DNA of 35,981 bases, from NCBI RefSeq assembly GCF_019890725.1, contig NZ_JAINZZ010000072.1:1-35981 (forward strand), read 5' to 3'. Below, piece after piece: positions 29,001 through 35,981 of this stretch. The DNA is from Actinacidiphila acidipaludis. GTDB lineage: Bacteria > Actinomycetota > Actinomycetes > Streptomycetales > Streptomycetaceae. Positions within the stretch are counted from its first letter, which is position 1, and each line of letters opens with the position of its first letter. A program made the position numbers and the translations under genes. The notes under the pieces were generated by a model. It was not told where the DNA came from. It saw only the letters and a list, made by a program, of their open reading frames with translations, and ran no database searches.

Positions 29001-30212
29001 GTGCGTGTGACCCGCCACCTCGTCGCCCTCGCCGCAGCTCTCACCGCCGCCCTCACCCTCGCCACCGCCTGCGGCGGCTCCTCCGGCAGTTCCGGATCCG
29101 TCGGCTCCGACGGCAAGTTGCACCCGCCGAAGCTGACCGCGCAAAAGAGCCTCGGCCAGCGGGAGAGCGCGGTGAACCTCATCGCCTGGGCCGGATACGT
29201 CGAGGACGGCTCGGACGACCCGAAGGCCGACTGGGTCCACCCCTTCGAGCGGCAGACCGGCTGCACCGTCCACGTCAAGATCGCCGGCACCTCCGACGAC
29301 ATGGTCAGCCTGATGAAGACCGGGCAGTACGACGCCGTGTCCGCCTCCGGGGACGCCTCGCTGCGGCTGATCGCCTCCGGCGACGCCGCCCCGGTCAACA
29401 CCGCCCTGGTACCCAACTACAAGGACGTCTTCTCCGGCCTGAAGCTGCAGGCGTGGAACTCCGTCGGCGGCGTCGCGTACGGCATCCCGCACGGCTACGG
29501 CGCGAACCTGCTGATGTACCGCACCGACAAGGTCTCCCCGGCGCCCACCTCCTGGGGCGCGGTCTTCGCCAAGGACTCCCCGTACAAGGGCCACATCACC
29601 GCCTACGACTCGCCGATCTACATCGCGGACGCGGCGCTGTACCTGATGAGGACCCGGCCGGACCTGGGCATCCGCAACCCCTACGCGCTGGACCAGAAGC
29701 AGTTCGACGCGGCTGTGGCGCTGCTGCGGCAGCAGAACGCCAACATCGGCGAGTACTGGAGCGACTACCTCAAGGAGGTCTCGGCGTTCAAGAGCGGCGA
29801 CTCGGTGCTCGGCACCACCTGGCAGGTGATCGCCAACACCGCGCAGTCGGAGAAGGTCCCGGTCAAGGCGGTACTGCCCAGCGAGGGCGCCACCGGCTGG
29901 TCGGACACCTGGATGCTCTCGGCGAAGGCCGAGCACCCCAACTGCGCCTACGCGTGGTTCAACTGGATCGTCTCACCGCAGGTCAACGCGCAGGTCGCCG
30001 AGTACTTCGGGGAGGCCCCGGCCAACCGGCTGGCCTGCGACCACACCGCCGACCGCACGTTCTGCGCCGACTACCACGCGGGGGAGAGCGCCTACTACAA
30101 GCGGGTGTGGTTCTGGACCACCCCCATCCCGCAGTGCGTCGACGGGCGCAAGGACGTCACCTGCGTGCCGTACGCGAAGTGGGTGCAGGCGTGGACGTCA
30201 CTGAAGGGGTGA
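29001..30212 (+). CDS. potD: Spermidine/putrescine-type substrate-binding lipoprotein (PotD-like)
   Basis: A 403-residue solute-binding protein. The signal (VTRHLVALAAALTAALTLATAC) ends in lipobox ATAC with Cys24 or close to it. The mature part has the PotD order: NLIAWAGYVEDG, HPFERQTGCTVHVKIAGTSDDMVSLMKTGQYD, YGIPHGYGANLLMYRTDKV and TWQVIANTAQSEKVPVKAVLPSEGATGWSDTWML. YWSDYLKEVSAFKSGDSVLG is also typical. Four Cys near the end (from CDHTADRTFC to CVPYAKW) are an addition and may form disulfides. Polyamines are the likely ligand, but the binding residues cannot be confirmed here. GTG 29001 follows TGGAGACACC. The stop overlaps the first permease start as GTGA. Confidence 0.9.
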   Translation: MRVTRHLVALAAALTAALTLATACGGSSGSSGSVGSDGKLHPPKLTAQKSLGQRESAVNLIAWAGYVEDGSDDPKADWVHPFERQTGCTVHVKIAGTSDDMVSLMKTGQYDAVSASGDASLRLIASGDAAPVNTALVPNYKDVFSGLKLQAWNSVGGVAYGIPHGYGANLLMYRTDKVSPAPTSWGAVFAKDSPYKGHITAYDSPIYIADAALYLMRTRPDLGIRNPYALDQKQFDAAVALLRQQNANIGEYWSDYLKEVSAFKSGDSVLGTTWQVIANTAQSEKVPVKAVLPSEGATGWSDTWMLSAKAEHPNCAYAWFNWIVSPQVNAQVAEYFGEAPANRLACDHTADRTFCADYHAGESAYYKRVWFWTTPIPQCVDGRKDVTCVPYAKWVQAWTSLKG

Positions 30213-31246
30213 GCAGCCTGTCCCGGGACCCGCACCCGGCGGACGGCCGGCCCGGCGGCGGCACACCCGGCGGCGCACCCGGCAGCGGACGCGGCAGCGG
30301 ACCCGGCCGCACATCCGGCGGCGCACCCGGCAGTGGACGCGGTGGCGCGGGCGGTGGTGCGGGCGGCGGTCCCGCGCGGGGCCGCCGGGCGGTGCGGGCC
30401 GTCGTGCGCACGCTGCACCGCCGGCCCCGGCTGCGGCTGGCGCTGCTGCTGACCGCCCCGCTGACCTGGCTGGTGGTGGCCTACCTCGGCGCGCTGGCGG
30501 CCCTGTTCCTGGCCGCGTTCTGGACCACCGACCCCTTCACCTCGAACGTGGTGCGGACCTGGAACACCGGCAACTTCCGCCAGGTGCTGACCACTTCGGT
30601 CTACTGGCACGTGGCGCTGCGCACCCTGGGCACCGCGCTGGCGGTCACGGCCGTGGACATCGTGGTCGCCTTCCCGATCGCGTTCTGGACCGCCCGCATC
30701 GCCGCCCCCCGCTACCGCCACCTGCTGGTGGTGGCCGTGCTCACCCCGCTGTGGGCCAGCTACCTGGTCAAGGCGTACGCCTGGCGGACCATCCTGTCCA
30801 CGGGCGGCCCGCTGGACTGGGCCCTGAAACCGTTCGGGCTGCACGGCCCCGGCTACGGACTGCCCGCGGTGGTCATCGTGCTGGCGTACCTGTGGCTGCC
30901 CTACATGATCCTGCCGATCCACGCCGGGCTGGCCGGCCTGCCCGACGACGTCCTGGACGCCTCGGCCGACCTCGGCGCCCGCACCTGGCGCACCTTCCGC
31001 TCGGTGGTGCTGCCGCTGGTCGCGCCGTCGGTGGCCGCGGGGTCGGTGTTCACCTTCTCCCTCAGCCTCGGCGACTACATCGCCGTCCAGATCGTCGGCG
31101 GCAAGACCCAGCTCATCGGCAACGCCATCTACTCCGACGTCACCCTCGACCTGCCGCTGGCCGCCGCGCTGGCCACCCTGCCGGTGGCCGTCGTGGTGCT
31201 CTACCTGCTGGCCATCCGCCGCACCGGCGCCCTCAACTCCCTGTGA
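30209..31246 (+). CDS. potB: ABC permease, PotB type
   Basis: A 345-residue inner-membrane permease. A Gly/Pro/Arg-rich soluble head (about 1-65) is unusual; six membrane helices then follow, the first at about 75-100 (LALLLTAPLTWLVVAYLGALAALFLAAF). The EAA-type loop that meets the ATPase is DVLDASADLGARTWRTFRSVVLPL. VGGKTQLIGNAIYSD is typical of the PotB side of the family. GTG 30209 is chosen because it overlaps the potD-like stop (GTGA) and follows GAAGGG; GTG 30191 is another option. It should pair with the PotC-like permease to form the channel. Confidence 0.88.
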   Translation: MSSLSRDPHPADGRPGGGTPGGAPGSGRGSGPGRTSGGAPGSGRGGAGGGAGGGPARGRRAVRAVVRTLHRRPRLRLALLLTAPLTWLVVAYLGALAALFLAAFWTTDPFTSNVVRTWNTGNFRQVLTTSVYWHVALRTLGTALAVTAVDIVVAFPIAFWTARIAAPRYRHLLVVAVLTPLWASYLVKAYAWRTILSTGGPLDWALKPFGLHGPGYGLPAVVIVLAYLWLPYMILPIHAGLAGLPDDVLDASADLGARTWRTFRSVVLPLVAPSVAAGSVFTFSLSLGDYIAVQIVGGKTQLIGNAIYSDVTLDLPLAAALATLPVAVVVLYLLAIRRTGALNSL

Positions 31247-31260
31247 ACCGGCACCCTTCC

Positions 31261-31302
31261 AGCCCCAGCCCCGGCCCCGGCCCCGGCCCCGGCACCAGCC
31301 CC
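31261..31302. repeat. Hexamer tandem array, GGCCCC / GGGGCC
   Basis: Seven hexamers: AGCCCC twice, GGCCCC three times (31273-31290), GGCACC and AGCCCC. On the minus strand it reads GGGGCC. It lies in the 138-base spacer between the two permease genes. Confidence 0.85.
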
Positions 31303-31384
31303 CGGCCCGACATCCGATCCCGCCCCGCCGTCGTACCGGACGAAGACGAGGCGCCCCACAGCGAAGGCGAGGCGACCCCCGCGG

Positions 31385-32200
31385 ATGCGACTGTCCCCGA
31401 CCGCACGGATCGTGCTGCGCACGACGGCACTGCTCGGCATCGCCGTGATCTACCTGCCGCTGCTGCTGGTCCTGGTCAACTCCCTCAACCCCGACCGCGC
31501 CTTCGGCTGGCCGCCCGGCGGCATCACCACCCGGTGGTGGGCCGACGCCTGGCACAGCGGCGGCGCCCGCTCGGCACTGTGGGTGTCGGTCCGCGCCGGC
31601 CTCGGCGCCACCGCCGTCGCCCTGGTCCTCGGCACGCTCGTCGCCTTCGCCGTGCAGCGGCACGCCTTCTTCGGCCGGCAGACCCTGTCCTTCCTGGTGG
31701 TCCTGCCCATCGCCCTGCCCGGCGTGGTCACCGGCATCGCCCTCAACAGCGCCTTCCGGTCCGTGCTGCCGCCGCTCGGCCTGGGCTTCGGGCTGCTGAC
31801 CGTGATCATCGCCCATGCCACCTTCTGCGTGGTCATCGTCTTCAACAACGTCGCCGCCCGGCTGCGCCGGGTCTCCGGATCCCTGGAGGAGGCCGCGATG
31901 GACCTGGGCGCCGGGCCCCTGCGGACCTTCCGCGACGTGACCTGGCCGCTAGTCAGGTCCGCGGTGCTGGCCGGCGGCCTGCTGGCGTTCGCGCTGTCCT
32001 TCGACGAGATCGTGGTCACCACCTTCACCGCGGGCGCCGGCGTGCAGACCCTGCCGCTGTGGATCTTCGGCAACCTGGCCCGCCCGCAGCAGGCACCGGT
32101 GGTCAACGTCGTCGCCGCGGTCCTGGTCCTGGCGTCGGTGATCCCCGTCTACGGGGCGCAGCGGCTGTCCGGCGACACCGCGGCGGGCAGCCGCATCTGA
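31385..32200 (+). CDS. potC: ABC permease, PotC type
   Basis: A 271-residue permease with six membrane helices, the first at about 13-33 (LRTTALLGIAVIYLPLLLVLVNSLN). WPPGGITTRWWADAW and LPGVVTGIAL are classic PotC features, and the coupling loop is LEEAAMDLGAGPLRTFRDVTWP. FALSFDEIVVTTFTAG follows, where the DE pair is a family mark. It completes a four-gene importer with the ATPase, binding protein and PotB-like subunit. The start ATG 31385 has only a weak ribosome site. The 138-base gap to potB with a hexamer array is long for such operons. Confidence 0.9.
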   Translation: MRLSPTARIVLRTTALLGIAVIYLPLLLVLVNSLNPDRAFGWPPGGITTRWWADAWHSGGARSALWVSVRAGLGATAVALVLGTLVAFAVQRHAFFGRQTLSFLVVLPIALPGVVTGIALNSAFRSVLPPLGLGFGLLTVIIAHATFCVVIVFNNVAARLRRVSGSLEEAAMDLGAGPLRTFRDVTWPLVRSAVLAGGLLAFALSFDEIVVTTFTAGAGVQTLPLWIFGNLARPQQAPVVNVVAAVLVLASVIPVYGAQRLSGDTAAGSRI

Positions 32201-32314
32201 CCGGCGGTGCCCCGTAGCCGCCTGGGCCTACCGGAGTGCAACCGTCCGCCGCGTGCGGGCCGTCCCAGGCAACGACAGCTCGGGCACGGGGGAGTCGGGC
32301 GGGGGGCGGCGGCT

Positions 32315-33025
32315 GTGCAGGTCTTCGAGGTGACCGGGTACTCGGTTCGATCCGCGGTGATCACGATGCGGCACAAGGACACGCCGCTGAGGTTCCTGCT
32401 GTTCCCGATGGCGCACGTGGCCGCGCCATCGTTCTACCGGCAGGTGCGCGAGCGGCTGGAGGGCTGCGACCTTGTGGTCGCGGAAGGCGTGCACGGCAGG
32501 TCGCGGCAGGTGGAGATGCTGACGCTCGCCTACCGGCTCGCGGCGCGCCGCGAACGCAACGGGCTGGTCGAGCAGGACTACCGCACGCTGCTGCCGCCGG
32601 GCGTGCCCGTGATCGCCCCTGACGTGTCCGCGGGCGAGGCGATCGCCGACCTGAAGCAGGCGACGCGGTGGCTGTACCCGGTGCTGCTGGCCGCGGCCCC
32701 GGTGGCCGGAGCGGTCTTCGCGCTGCGCGGGCCGCGGGCGTTCCTGGAGTCCGAGAGCGTCGACGAGCATCTGCCCCCGGCGCCCGGGACCGGGACACCC
32801 ACGCCCGCCGGGCTGGACGACCCGGTGGACCGGGCCCTGCTGGACCGGCGCGACCTGCGCCTGGTCGACGCCCTGAGCCGGATCCACACCGAACGCGCCG
32901 ACGAGCCCGTCACGGTGGCCGTGGTCTACGGCGCCGAACACATCCCGGCCGTCGTGGCCGGCCTCCTGGACCGCCACGGTTACCGCCCCCGGGACGCCGA
33001 ATGGCTCACGGTGCTCGTGGCCTAG
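32315..33025 (+). CDS. TraB/PrgY-like domain protein
   Basis: A 236-residue protein resembling the TraB/GumN/PrgY group. The N-terminal part has RFLLFPMAHVAAPSFYRQVRERLEGCDLVVAEGV, with the His and the V-x-EGV pattern of the family; the C-terminal part has VVYGAEHIPAVVAGLLDRHGYRPRDAEWL, the second conserved His. A hydrophobic stretch (about 124-146, LYPVLLAAAPVAGAVFAL) may touch the membrane. The family is proposed to be related to peptide-binding or metal-dependent protease-like proteins; the role here is unknown. GTG 32315 is the chosen start; in-frame codons at 32207 and 32330 are alternatives. Confidence 0.7.
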   Translation: MQVFEVTGYSVRSAVITMRHKDTPLRFLLFPMAHVAAPSFYRQVRERLEGCDLVVAEGVHGRSRQVEMLTLAYRLAARRERNGLVEQDYRTLLPPGVPVIAPDVSAGEAIADLKQATRWLYPVLLAAAPVAGAVFALRGPRAFLESESVDEHLPPAPGTGTPTPAGLDDPVDRALLDRRDLRLVDALSRIHTERADEPVTVAVVYGAEHIPAVVAGLLDRHGYRPRDAEWLTVLVA

Positions 33026-33067
33026 CCCGGCGGCGGCTCCGAATGTCGCTTGTGCTGCCTCCGGTCG

Positions 33068-33196
33068 TCACGATGAGGCGATGACCGGGGCGCAGCGACG
33101 GCTGATGGCCGGGGCATCGGCCGACAGAAACGGACGGTGCGGGTTCGCGGGCGGCACTCTGATCGCCGCCTCGTCCCGGGCGATCGTGCAGGTCAC
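33068..33196 (-). pseudogene. Possible remnant of a RelE-type toxin
   Basis: A GTG at 33196 overlaps the antitoxin's stop as GTGA, the usual place and spacing for a partner toxin. The frame gives only 42 residues, beginning VTCTIARDEAAIR, which is like the start of RelE-family toxins paired with such antitoxins (VT-x-x-I, then AA), after which similarity is lost and a stop follows. A frameshift or deletion is the simplest reading; a coincidental overlap is also possible. Confidence 0.4.
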
Positions 33197-33453
33197 GACG
33201 TGGGCCGTTCCAGGCCGAGCCGGGCACGCACTTCGTCGTGAGGCACGGCCGGTTCGTGCCCTGCCGCTTGCCGCGCCCGGTACTGCGCCAGCGCGACCGC
33301 GTCCTCGAGGTCGGCCAGTTCCTGCGGGTTGATCAGGACGGCTGCGGGCTGCCCGTGGTCGGTGATGGTGGTGCGCTCACGGGCCTGCGAGGCCCGGCGA
33401 ACCAGAGTCCCGAGCCTGGCCCGGGCCTGTGTGAGGGGCAGGGTTTCACTCAT
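33193..33453 (-). CDS. Phd/YefM-family antitoxin
   Basis: An 86-residue antitoxin. The N-terminal DNA-binding part reads ETLPLTQARARLGTLVRRASQ and ITDHGQPAAVLINPQELADLEDAVALAQYR, typical of Phd/YefM; the C-terminal toxin-binding tail is HEPAVPHDEVRARLGL. It should bind its own promoter as a dimer and neutralise a RelE-type toxin. No intact toxin is present downstream, so this is an orphan in the window. ATG 33453 is at the start of the conserved domain; a longer frame upstream has no family match. A 14-base palindrome lies six bases upstream of the start. Confidence 0.9.
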   Translation of the reverse strand: MSETLPLTQARARLGTLVRRASQARERTTITDHGQPAAVLINPQELADLEDAVALAQYRARQAAGHEPAVPHDEVRARLGLERPTS

Positions 33454-33458
33454 GTGCA

Positions 33459-33472
33459 GAAGTGTGCACTTC
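33459..33472 (-). promoter_or_regulatory. Palindrome at the antitoxin start, likely autoregulatory operator
   Basis: GAAGTG-TG-CACTTC is symmetric apart from its two central bases and begins six bases before the antitoxin start. Its position fits autoregulation by Phd-type proteins and implies a very short leader. Confidence 0.55.
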
Positions 33473-33694
33473 GGCATCCTTGCGGGCTGGTCTCCGCTGG
33501 AGAGCCCCACCCACCGTCCTGCGGGGCCACCCGCACCGCCGCCCACGCCGCCACCGACGCCCCGAGCGCAAGGACTGGCACCGGCGTGCGGCCGTAAGCC
33601 GCCGCCTGCGGGACCTGCGGCAGGAACTGCTCGCCCGGGCAGGCTGACCGCCAGGCCGGCCACACCAGCCGGGTCAGCCGGTCAGCCCGTCCGT

Positions 33695-34582
33695 TCACTC
33701 CACCTGCTCCAGCACCGCCCGGAACGCGCGCTCGCCGACGCCGTGCATCAGCGGGTTGTCCGCAGAGTGCGACAGGAAGACCAGGGACAGCGCCAGCGCC
33801 CACCCGCGGGCCCGCTCCCAGGTCGCGTCGTCCGCGCGGCCGTACGCCCGCCGGAACTCGGCACGCTGCTGCGCGGTGAACAGCATCCAGGCCACGGACA
33901 AGTCGGTGGCGGGATCACCGGCGGTGATGTCACCGAAGTCGATCACGGCGCTGATCCGGCCGCGGTCGACCAGGATGTTCGCCGGGTGCAGGTCCCCGTG
34001 CAGCCACACCGCCGGCCCGTCCCCGACCGGCGCGGCGGCGGCCGTCTCCCACATCCGCAGCGCGGCGGCGCGGTCGTCCGAGCCGACGTGCGCCAGCCCG
34101 GCCAGGACGCCCTCGGTGCGTCCGGCCAGCGGAATTCCGCGAACCGGGTTGACGGGCGCCGCCGAAGGAGCCGGGGCGTGCAGCGCATCCAGAAAGCCCC
34201 CGAGCGTCGCGGCGGCGGACCACGGGTCGTCGGGCTCCGAACGCGCCGCGGTCACGCCCGGGAAGAACGGCACGACGCTCCAGGACCACGGGTAGCCGGC
34301 CGCCGGTCTGCCGACCCGCAGCGGCGCCGGCACAGGCAACGGCAAGCAGCGGGCCAACTCCGGCAGCCACCGCTGCTCGTGCGCGAGGAGACGGGCGGCC
34401 GCGGCGCGCCGAGGCAACCGGACCAGGAGATCCTCACCCAGTCGGCACACAAGGTTGTCCCAGCCGTTGGCCAGCACCTCGACCGGCAGATCCGCCAGGT
34501 CGGGGTGCTGCTCCTCGAGCAGATCGCGCACCAGGCCGACGGAGACCGCGACCTCCGCGGCAGGCATTCGGCGCACCGTCAC
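33695..34582 (-). CDS. Aminoglycoside phosphotransferase (APH) family kinase
   Basis: A 295-residue APH-fold kinase. The catalytic loop is WLHGDLHPANILVD (Asp base, Asn metal ligand) and the metal loop VIDFGDITAGDPATDL. The N-lobe has VEVLANGWDNLVCRLGEDLLVRLPR, with the Lys of the VAIK position apparently replaced in this alignment by Arg. Members modify antibiotics such as macrolides or small alcohols; many are not resistance genes. Codon use is normal for the window, so no transfer is suggested. GTG 34582 has a GAG eight bases upstream; ATG 34567 is also possible and would remove only five residues. Confidence 0.88.
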   Translation of the reverse strand: MTVRRMPAAEVAVSVGLVRDLLEEQHPDLADLPVEVLANGWDNLVCRLGEDLLVRLPRRAAAARLLAHEQRWLPELARCLPLPVPAPLRVGRPAAGYPWSWSVVPFFPGVTAARSEPDDPWSAAATLGGFLDALHAPAPSAAPVNPVRGIPLAGRTEGVLAGLAHVGSDDRAAALRMWETAAAAPVGDGPAVWLHGDLHPANILVDRGRISAVIDFGDITAGDPATDLSVAWMLFTAQQRAEFRRAYGRADDATWERARGWALALSLVFLSHSADNPLMHGVGERAFRAVLEQVE

Positions 34583-34594
34583 AGACAGCACTCT

Positions 34595-34663
34595 ACGGCG
34601 GCGGCCCCGCGCCCTTGAGAGCGAGGCGGAACCGGCCGAGCCGGGCACGGCGGCGGCCCCGCG
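34595..34663. repeat. 17-base direct repeat in a divergent promoter region
   Basis: ACGGCGGCGGCCCCGCG occurs at 34595-34611 and exactly again at 34647-34663, 52 bases apart. It lies between the divergent APH and DUF6461-like genes, so it may bind a shared regulator. Confidence 0.65.
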
Positions 34664-34703
34664 GCCGTGCGCGACTGTCGGCGGCAACGATCAGACTGTG
34701 CAC

Positions 34704-35366
34704 ATGACTTCGGCGACCGCGCACGACCACGCCTGGATACGTTCCTCCCCGCTGTTCGGCCACGCACTGGAGTGCGGGTACAGCCTGGCCCTGGTGCGGG
34801 GCATGCCTGCGCGGGAGGTGCTGCGGGTCATGGGCGCGGAGCCGCGGGGCACGTGCGCGGGGGTCGAGGAGCTGATCGAGCTCCAGCACGAGCTGTGCGA
34901 TCCGCTGGACTACTGGGACGGCTCCTTCCTCGCGGGCGCGTTCACCGCGCCGGGGGAGGGCGGCGACTGGACGCTCGTCTGGGAACTCGCACGGGGCGGC
35001 ACGGGCATCCAGCCGCGTTTCATGGAGGCCTTCTCAGCGCGAGGAGGCCGGGCCGTCGGGCACTCCACCAACGGCGGCAAGCCGCTGCACGGCTTCTCCT
35101 GGTACGAGGACGGGGAACTGCGCACCACCTTCGAGGGGCGGCCCCGGTTCAGGAGCGGCAGCACCCCCGACGCCCTCCTGCCGATGATGCGCGAGGCCGG
35201 CTGCGACCTGACGGACACCGACGACCGCACGGGCGACTTCCTCGACGACAAGGCAGCGGTCCTCGCCCTGACCGAGCGCCTCACCGCCGTCCGGCTGACG
35301 GAGGAGGCACTGCGCGACGCGCCTTACCGGCTCGGGTTCGTGCCTGACGAGCCCGCCGAGCAGTGA
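34704..35366 (+). CDS. DUF6461-like protein
   Basis: A 220-residue soluble protein. ECGYSLALVRGMPAREVLRVMGAEP near the N-terminus is the mark of the DUF6461 group as I recall it (SLALVRG followed by a helix and MGA). Later parts are beta-rich: GAFTAPGEGGDWTLVWE, ISTNGGKPLHGFSWYEDGE in outline, and ERLTAVRLTEEAL near the end. The group is common in streptomycetes, often in several copies, and sometimes lies near toxins or immunity genes; function is unknown. ATG 34704 is chosen; a GTG six bases earlier is the alternative. No strong ribosome site is seen. Confidence 0.75.
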   Translation: MTSATAHDHAWIRSSPLFGHALECGYSLALVRGMPAREVLRVMGAEPRGTCAGVEELIELQHELCDPLDYWDGSFLAGAFTAPGEGGDWTLVWELARGGTGIQPRFMEAFSARGGRAVGHSTNGGKPLHGFSWYEDGELRTTFEGRPRFRSGSTPDALLPMMREAGCDLTDTDDRTGDFLDDKAAVLALTERLTAVRLTEEALRDAPYRLGFVPDEPAEQ

Positions 35367-35584
35367 ACCACCGTCGCCGGCGGCGCCATCGACGCCCGCG
35401 GTGAGCGCGCCCGACGGGAGGCACCCGGAAGCCCCGACGGCGACGACGGCCCGAGGCCGGACGCGCCGGGCGGGCCGGGTCGCACACCTGGGAGGGGGCC
35501 CGCATCATGGTCTCGGGTCTGCCGGGCCGCACGCCGTGGTCCCCGCGACCCCCGCAAGCGACGGTCAGCAGCCGGGAGGCCCCC

Positions 35585-35962
35585 GTGCACGAGAAGCTGC
35601 TCCACCGGCTGGGTGACCTCCTGGCCCATCGGCGTGACGCCGGATCCCGCGGCACGTCAGGGAGCGGTCCTGACGGATTCCGGCTCGACCAGGCGATGGT
35701 CGGCGAGTTCAGCGCCGGCACCCTCGGCCCCGGCGAACAGGCGCGGCTCGCCCAGGAGGTGGCCAGGCTCATGCCCCACAGCTGGGACCTGCCGAACAAG
35801 CCGGAGGAGGCGTTGCATCAGCTCGTCGCCCACCTCGGGGGCCAGGACGAGCTGATCAGGTGGCTGGACGGCTACCCCGGGCTTCCGCAGGTGACGGCCC
35901 GGATCTACCTCTGCTCTTGGCCGGTGCTCTGCCCTTTGGGGCGGGGTGAAGGCCATCATTAG
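35585..35962 (+). CDS. Unknown protein, 125 residues
   Basis: No family is recognised. A basic N-terminal helix (EKLLHRLGDLLAHRRDAG) is followed by a Gly/Ser linker, DQAMVGEFSAGTLGPGEQARLAQEVARLMPHSWDLPNKPEEALHQLVAHLGG, and a C-terminal DELIRWLDGYPGLPQVTARIYL. The fold is probably helical. GTG 35585 has GGGAGG five bases upstream; an in-frame ATG at 35507 with GGAGGGGG further away is the alternative. It is followed by a hairpin. Confidence 0.6.
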   Translation: MHEKLLHRLGDLLAHRRDAGSRGTSGSGPDGFRLDQAMVGEFSAGTLGPGEQARLAQEVARLMPHSWDLPNKPEEALHQLVAHLGGQDELIRWLDGYPGLPQVTARIYLCSWPVLCPLGRGEGHH

Positions 35963-35968
35963 GGCGAA

Positions 35969-35981
35969 GGCGCGAAGCGCC
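35969..35981 (+). terminator. Hairpin at the right edge
   Basis: GGCGC-GAA-GCGCC begins seven bases after the last stop and reaches the window end, so its full length and any T-run cannot be seen. Confidence 0.4.

Noticed and set aside
33462..33647. Plus-strand frame ending RRLRDLRQELLARAG
   Set aside because: The last 27 codons look coding-like and may be a gene fragment, but there is no start signal and no family match; it also overlaps the antitoxin operator.
1..35981. Prophage, integrative element or genomic island
   Set aside because: No integrase, transposase, tRNA attachment site or clear compositional border; the A/T-richer patch near 9.5 kb is only a promoter-sized region.

Overview
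The window is very GC-rich DNA with strong third-position G/C bias, many GTG starts, many four-base ATGA/GTGA overlaps and actinobacterial lipoprotein and Tat-like signals. It looks like a chromosome segment of a streptomycete-type actinomycete (Streptomyces, Kitasatospora, Streptacidiphilus or a close relative). I see no rRNA, tRNA, CRISPR array, transposase or integrase.

Layout. Positions 1-2690 hold an alpha/beta-hydrolase of the haloacetate dehalogenase type, a small unknown protein, a 58-residue membrane peptide gene and a two-domain VOC protein. A secreted 5'-nucleotidase-type phosphoesterase follows (3192-5159), closed by a strong bidirectional terminator. Positions 5244-9411 (minus strand) hold a compact five-gene cassette: a 65-residue peptide, an unknown helical protein, two paralogous alpha-helical proteins (DUF6895-like) and a beta-lactamase-fold serine hydrolase. 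The last four are joined by ATGA overlaps. Positions 10018-13869 carry a SnoaL-like protein, a TlpA-like lipoprotein, a DUF1348 protein, a small tail-anchored protein and a DUF4232 lipoprotein. Positions 14017-16337 carry a patatin lipase coupled to a PlsC-like acyltransferase, followed by a CsbD-like stress protein. Positions 17375-20750 hold a secreted GH65-type glycosidase with its promoter and two carbohydrate-binding regions. Positions 20941-24603 hold a small lipoprotein and then a three-gene membrane cassette. In that cassette the membrane protein ends with, and the small helical protein begins with, the same glycine/asparagine-rich motif of 21 residues. A lipoprotein-cupin operon, small unknown genes and a PotABCD-type ABC transporter operon (27734-32200) come next. 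The right end has a TraB-like protein, an orphan Phd-type antitoxin beside what looks like a decayed toxin, an APH-family kinase, a DUF6461-like protein and a final unknown gene.

Two places best fit the idea of an undescribed system. First, the 21-22-24 kb cassette with the shared motif resembles bacterial amyloid-type signalling pairs, in which an effector and a partner carry the same short motif at opposite ends. Second, the 5.2-9.4 kb cassette has the form of a peptide-plus-maturation-enzyme locus but contains no modifying enzyme I can recognise. All functions are read from motifs and memory of families; no database search was run.
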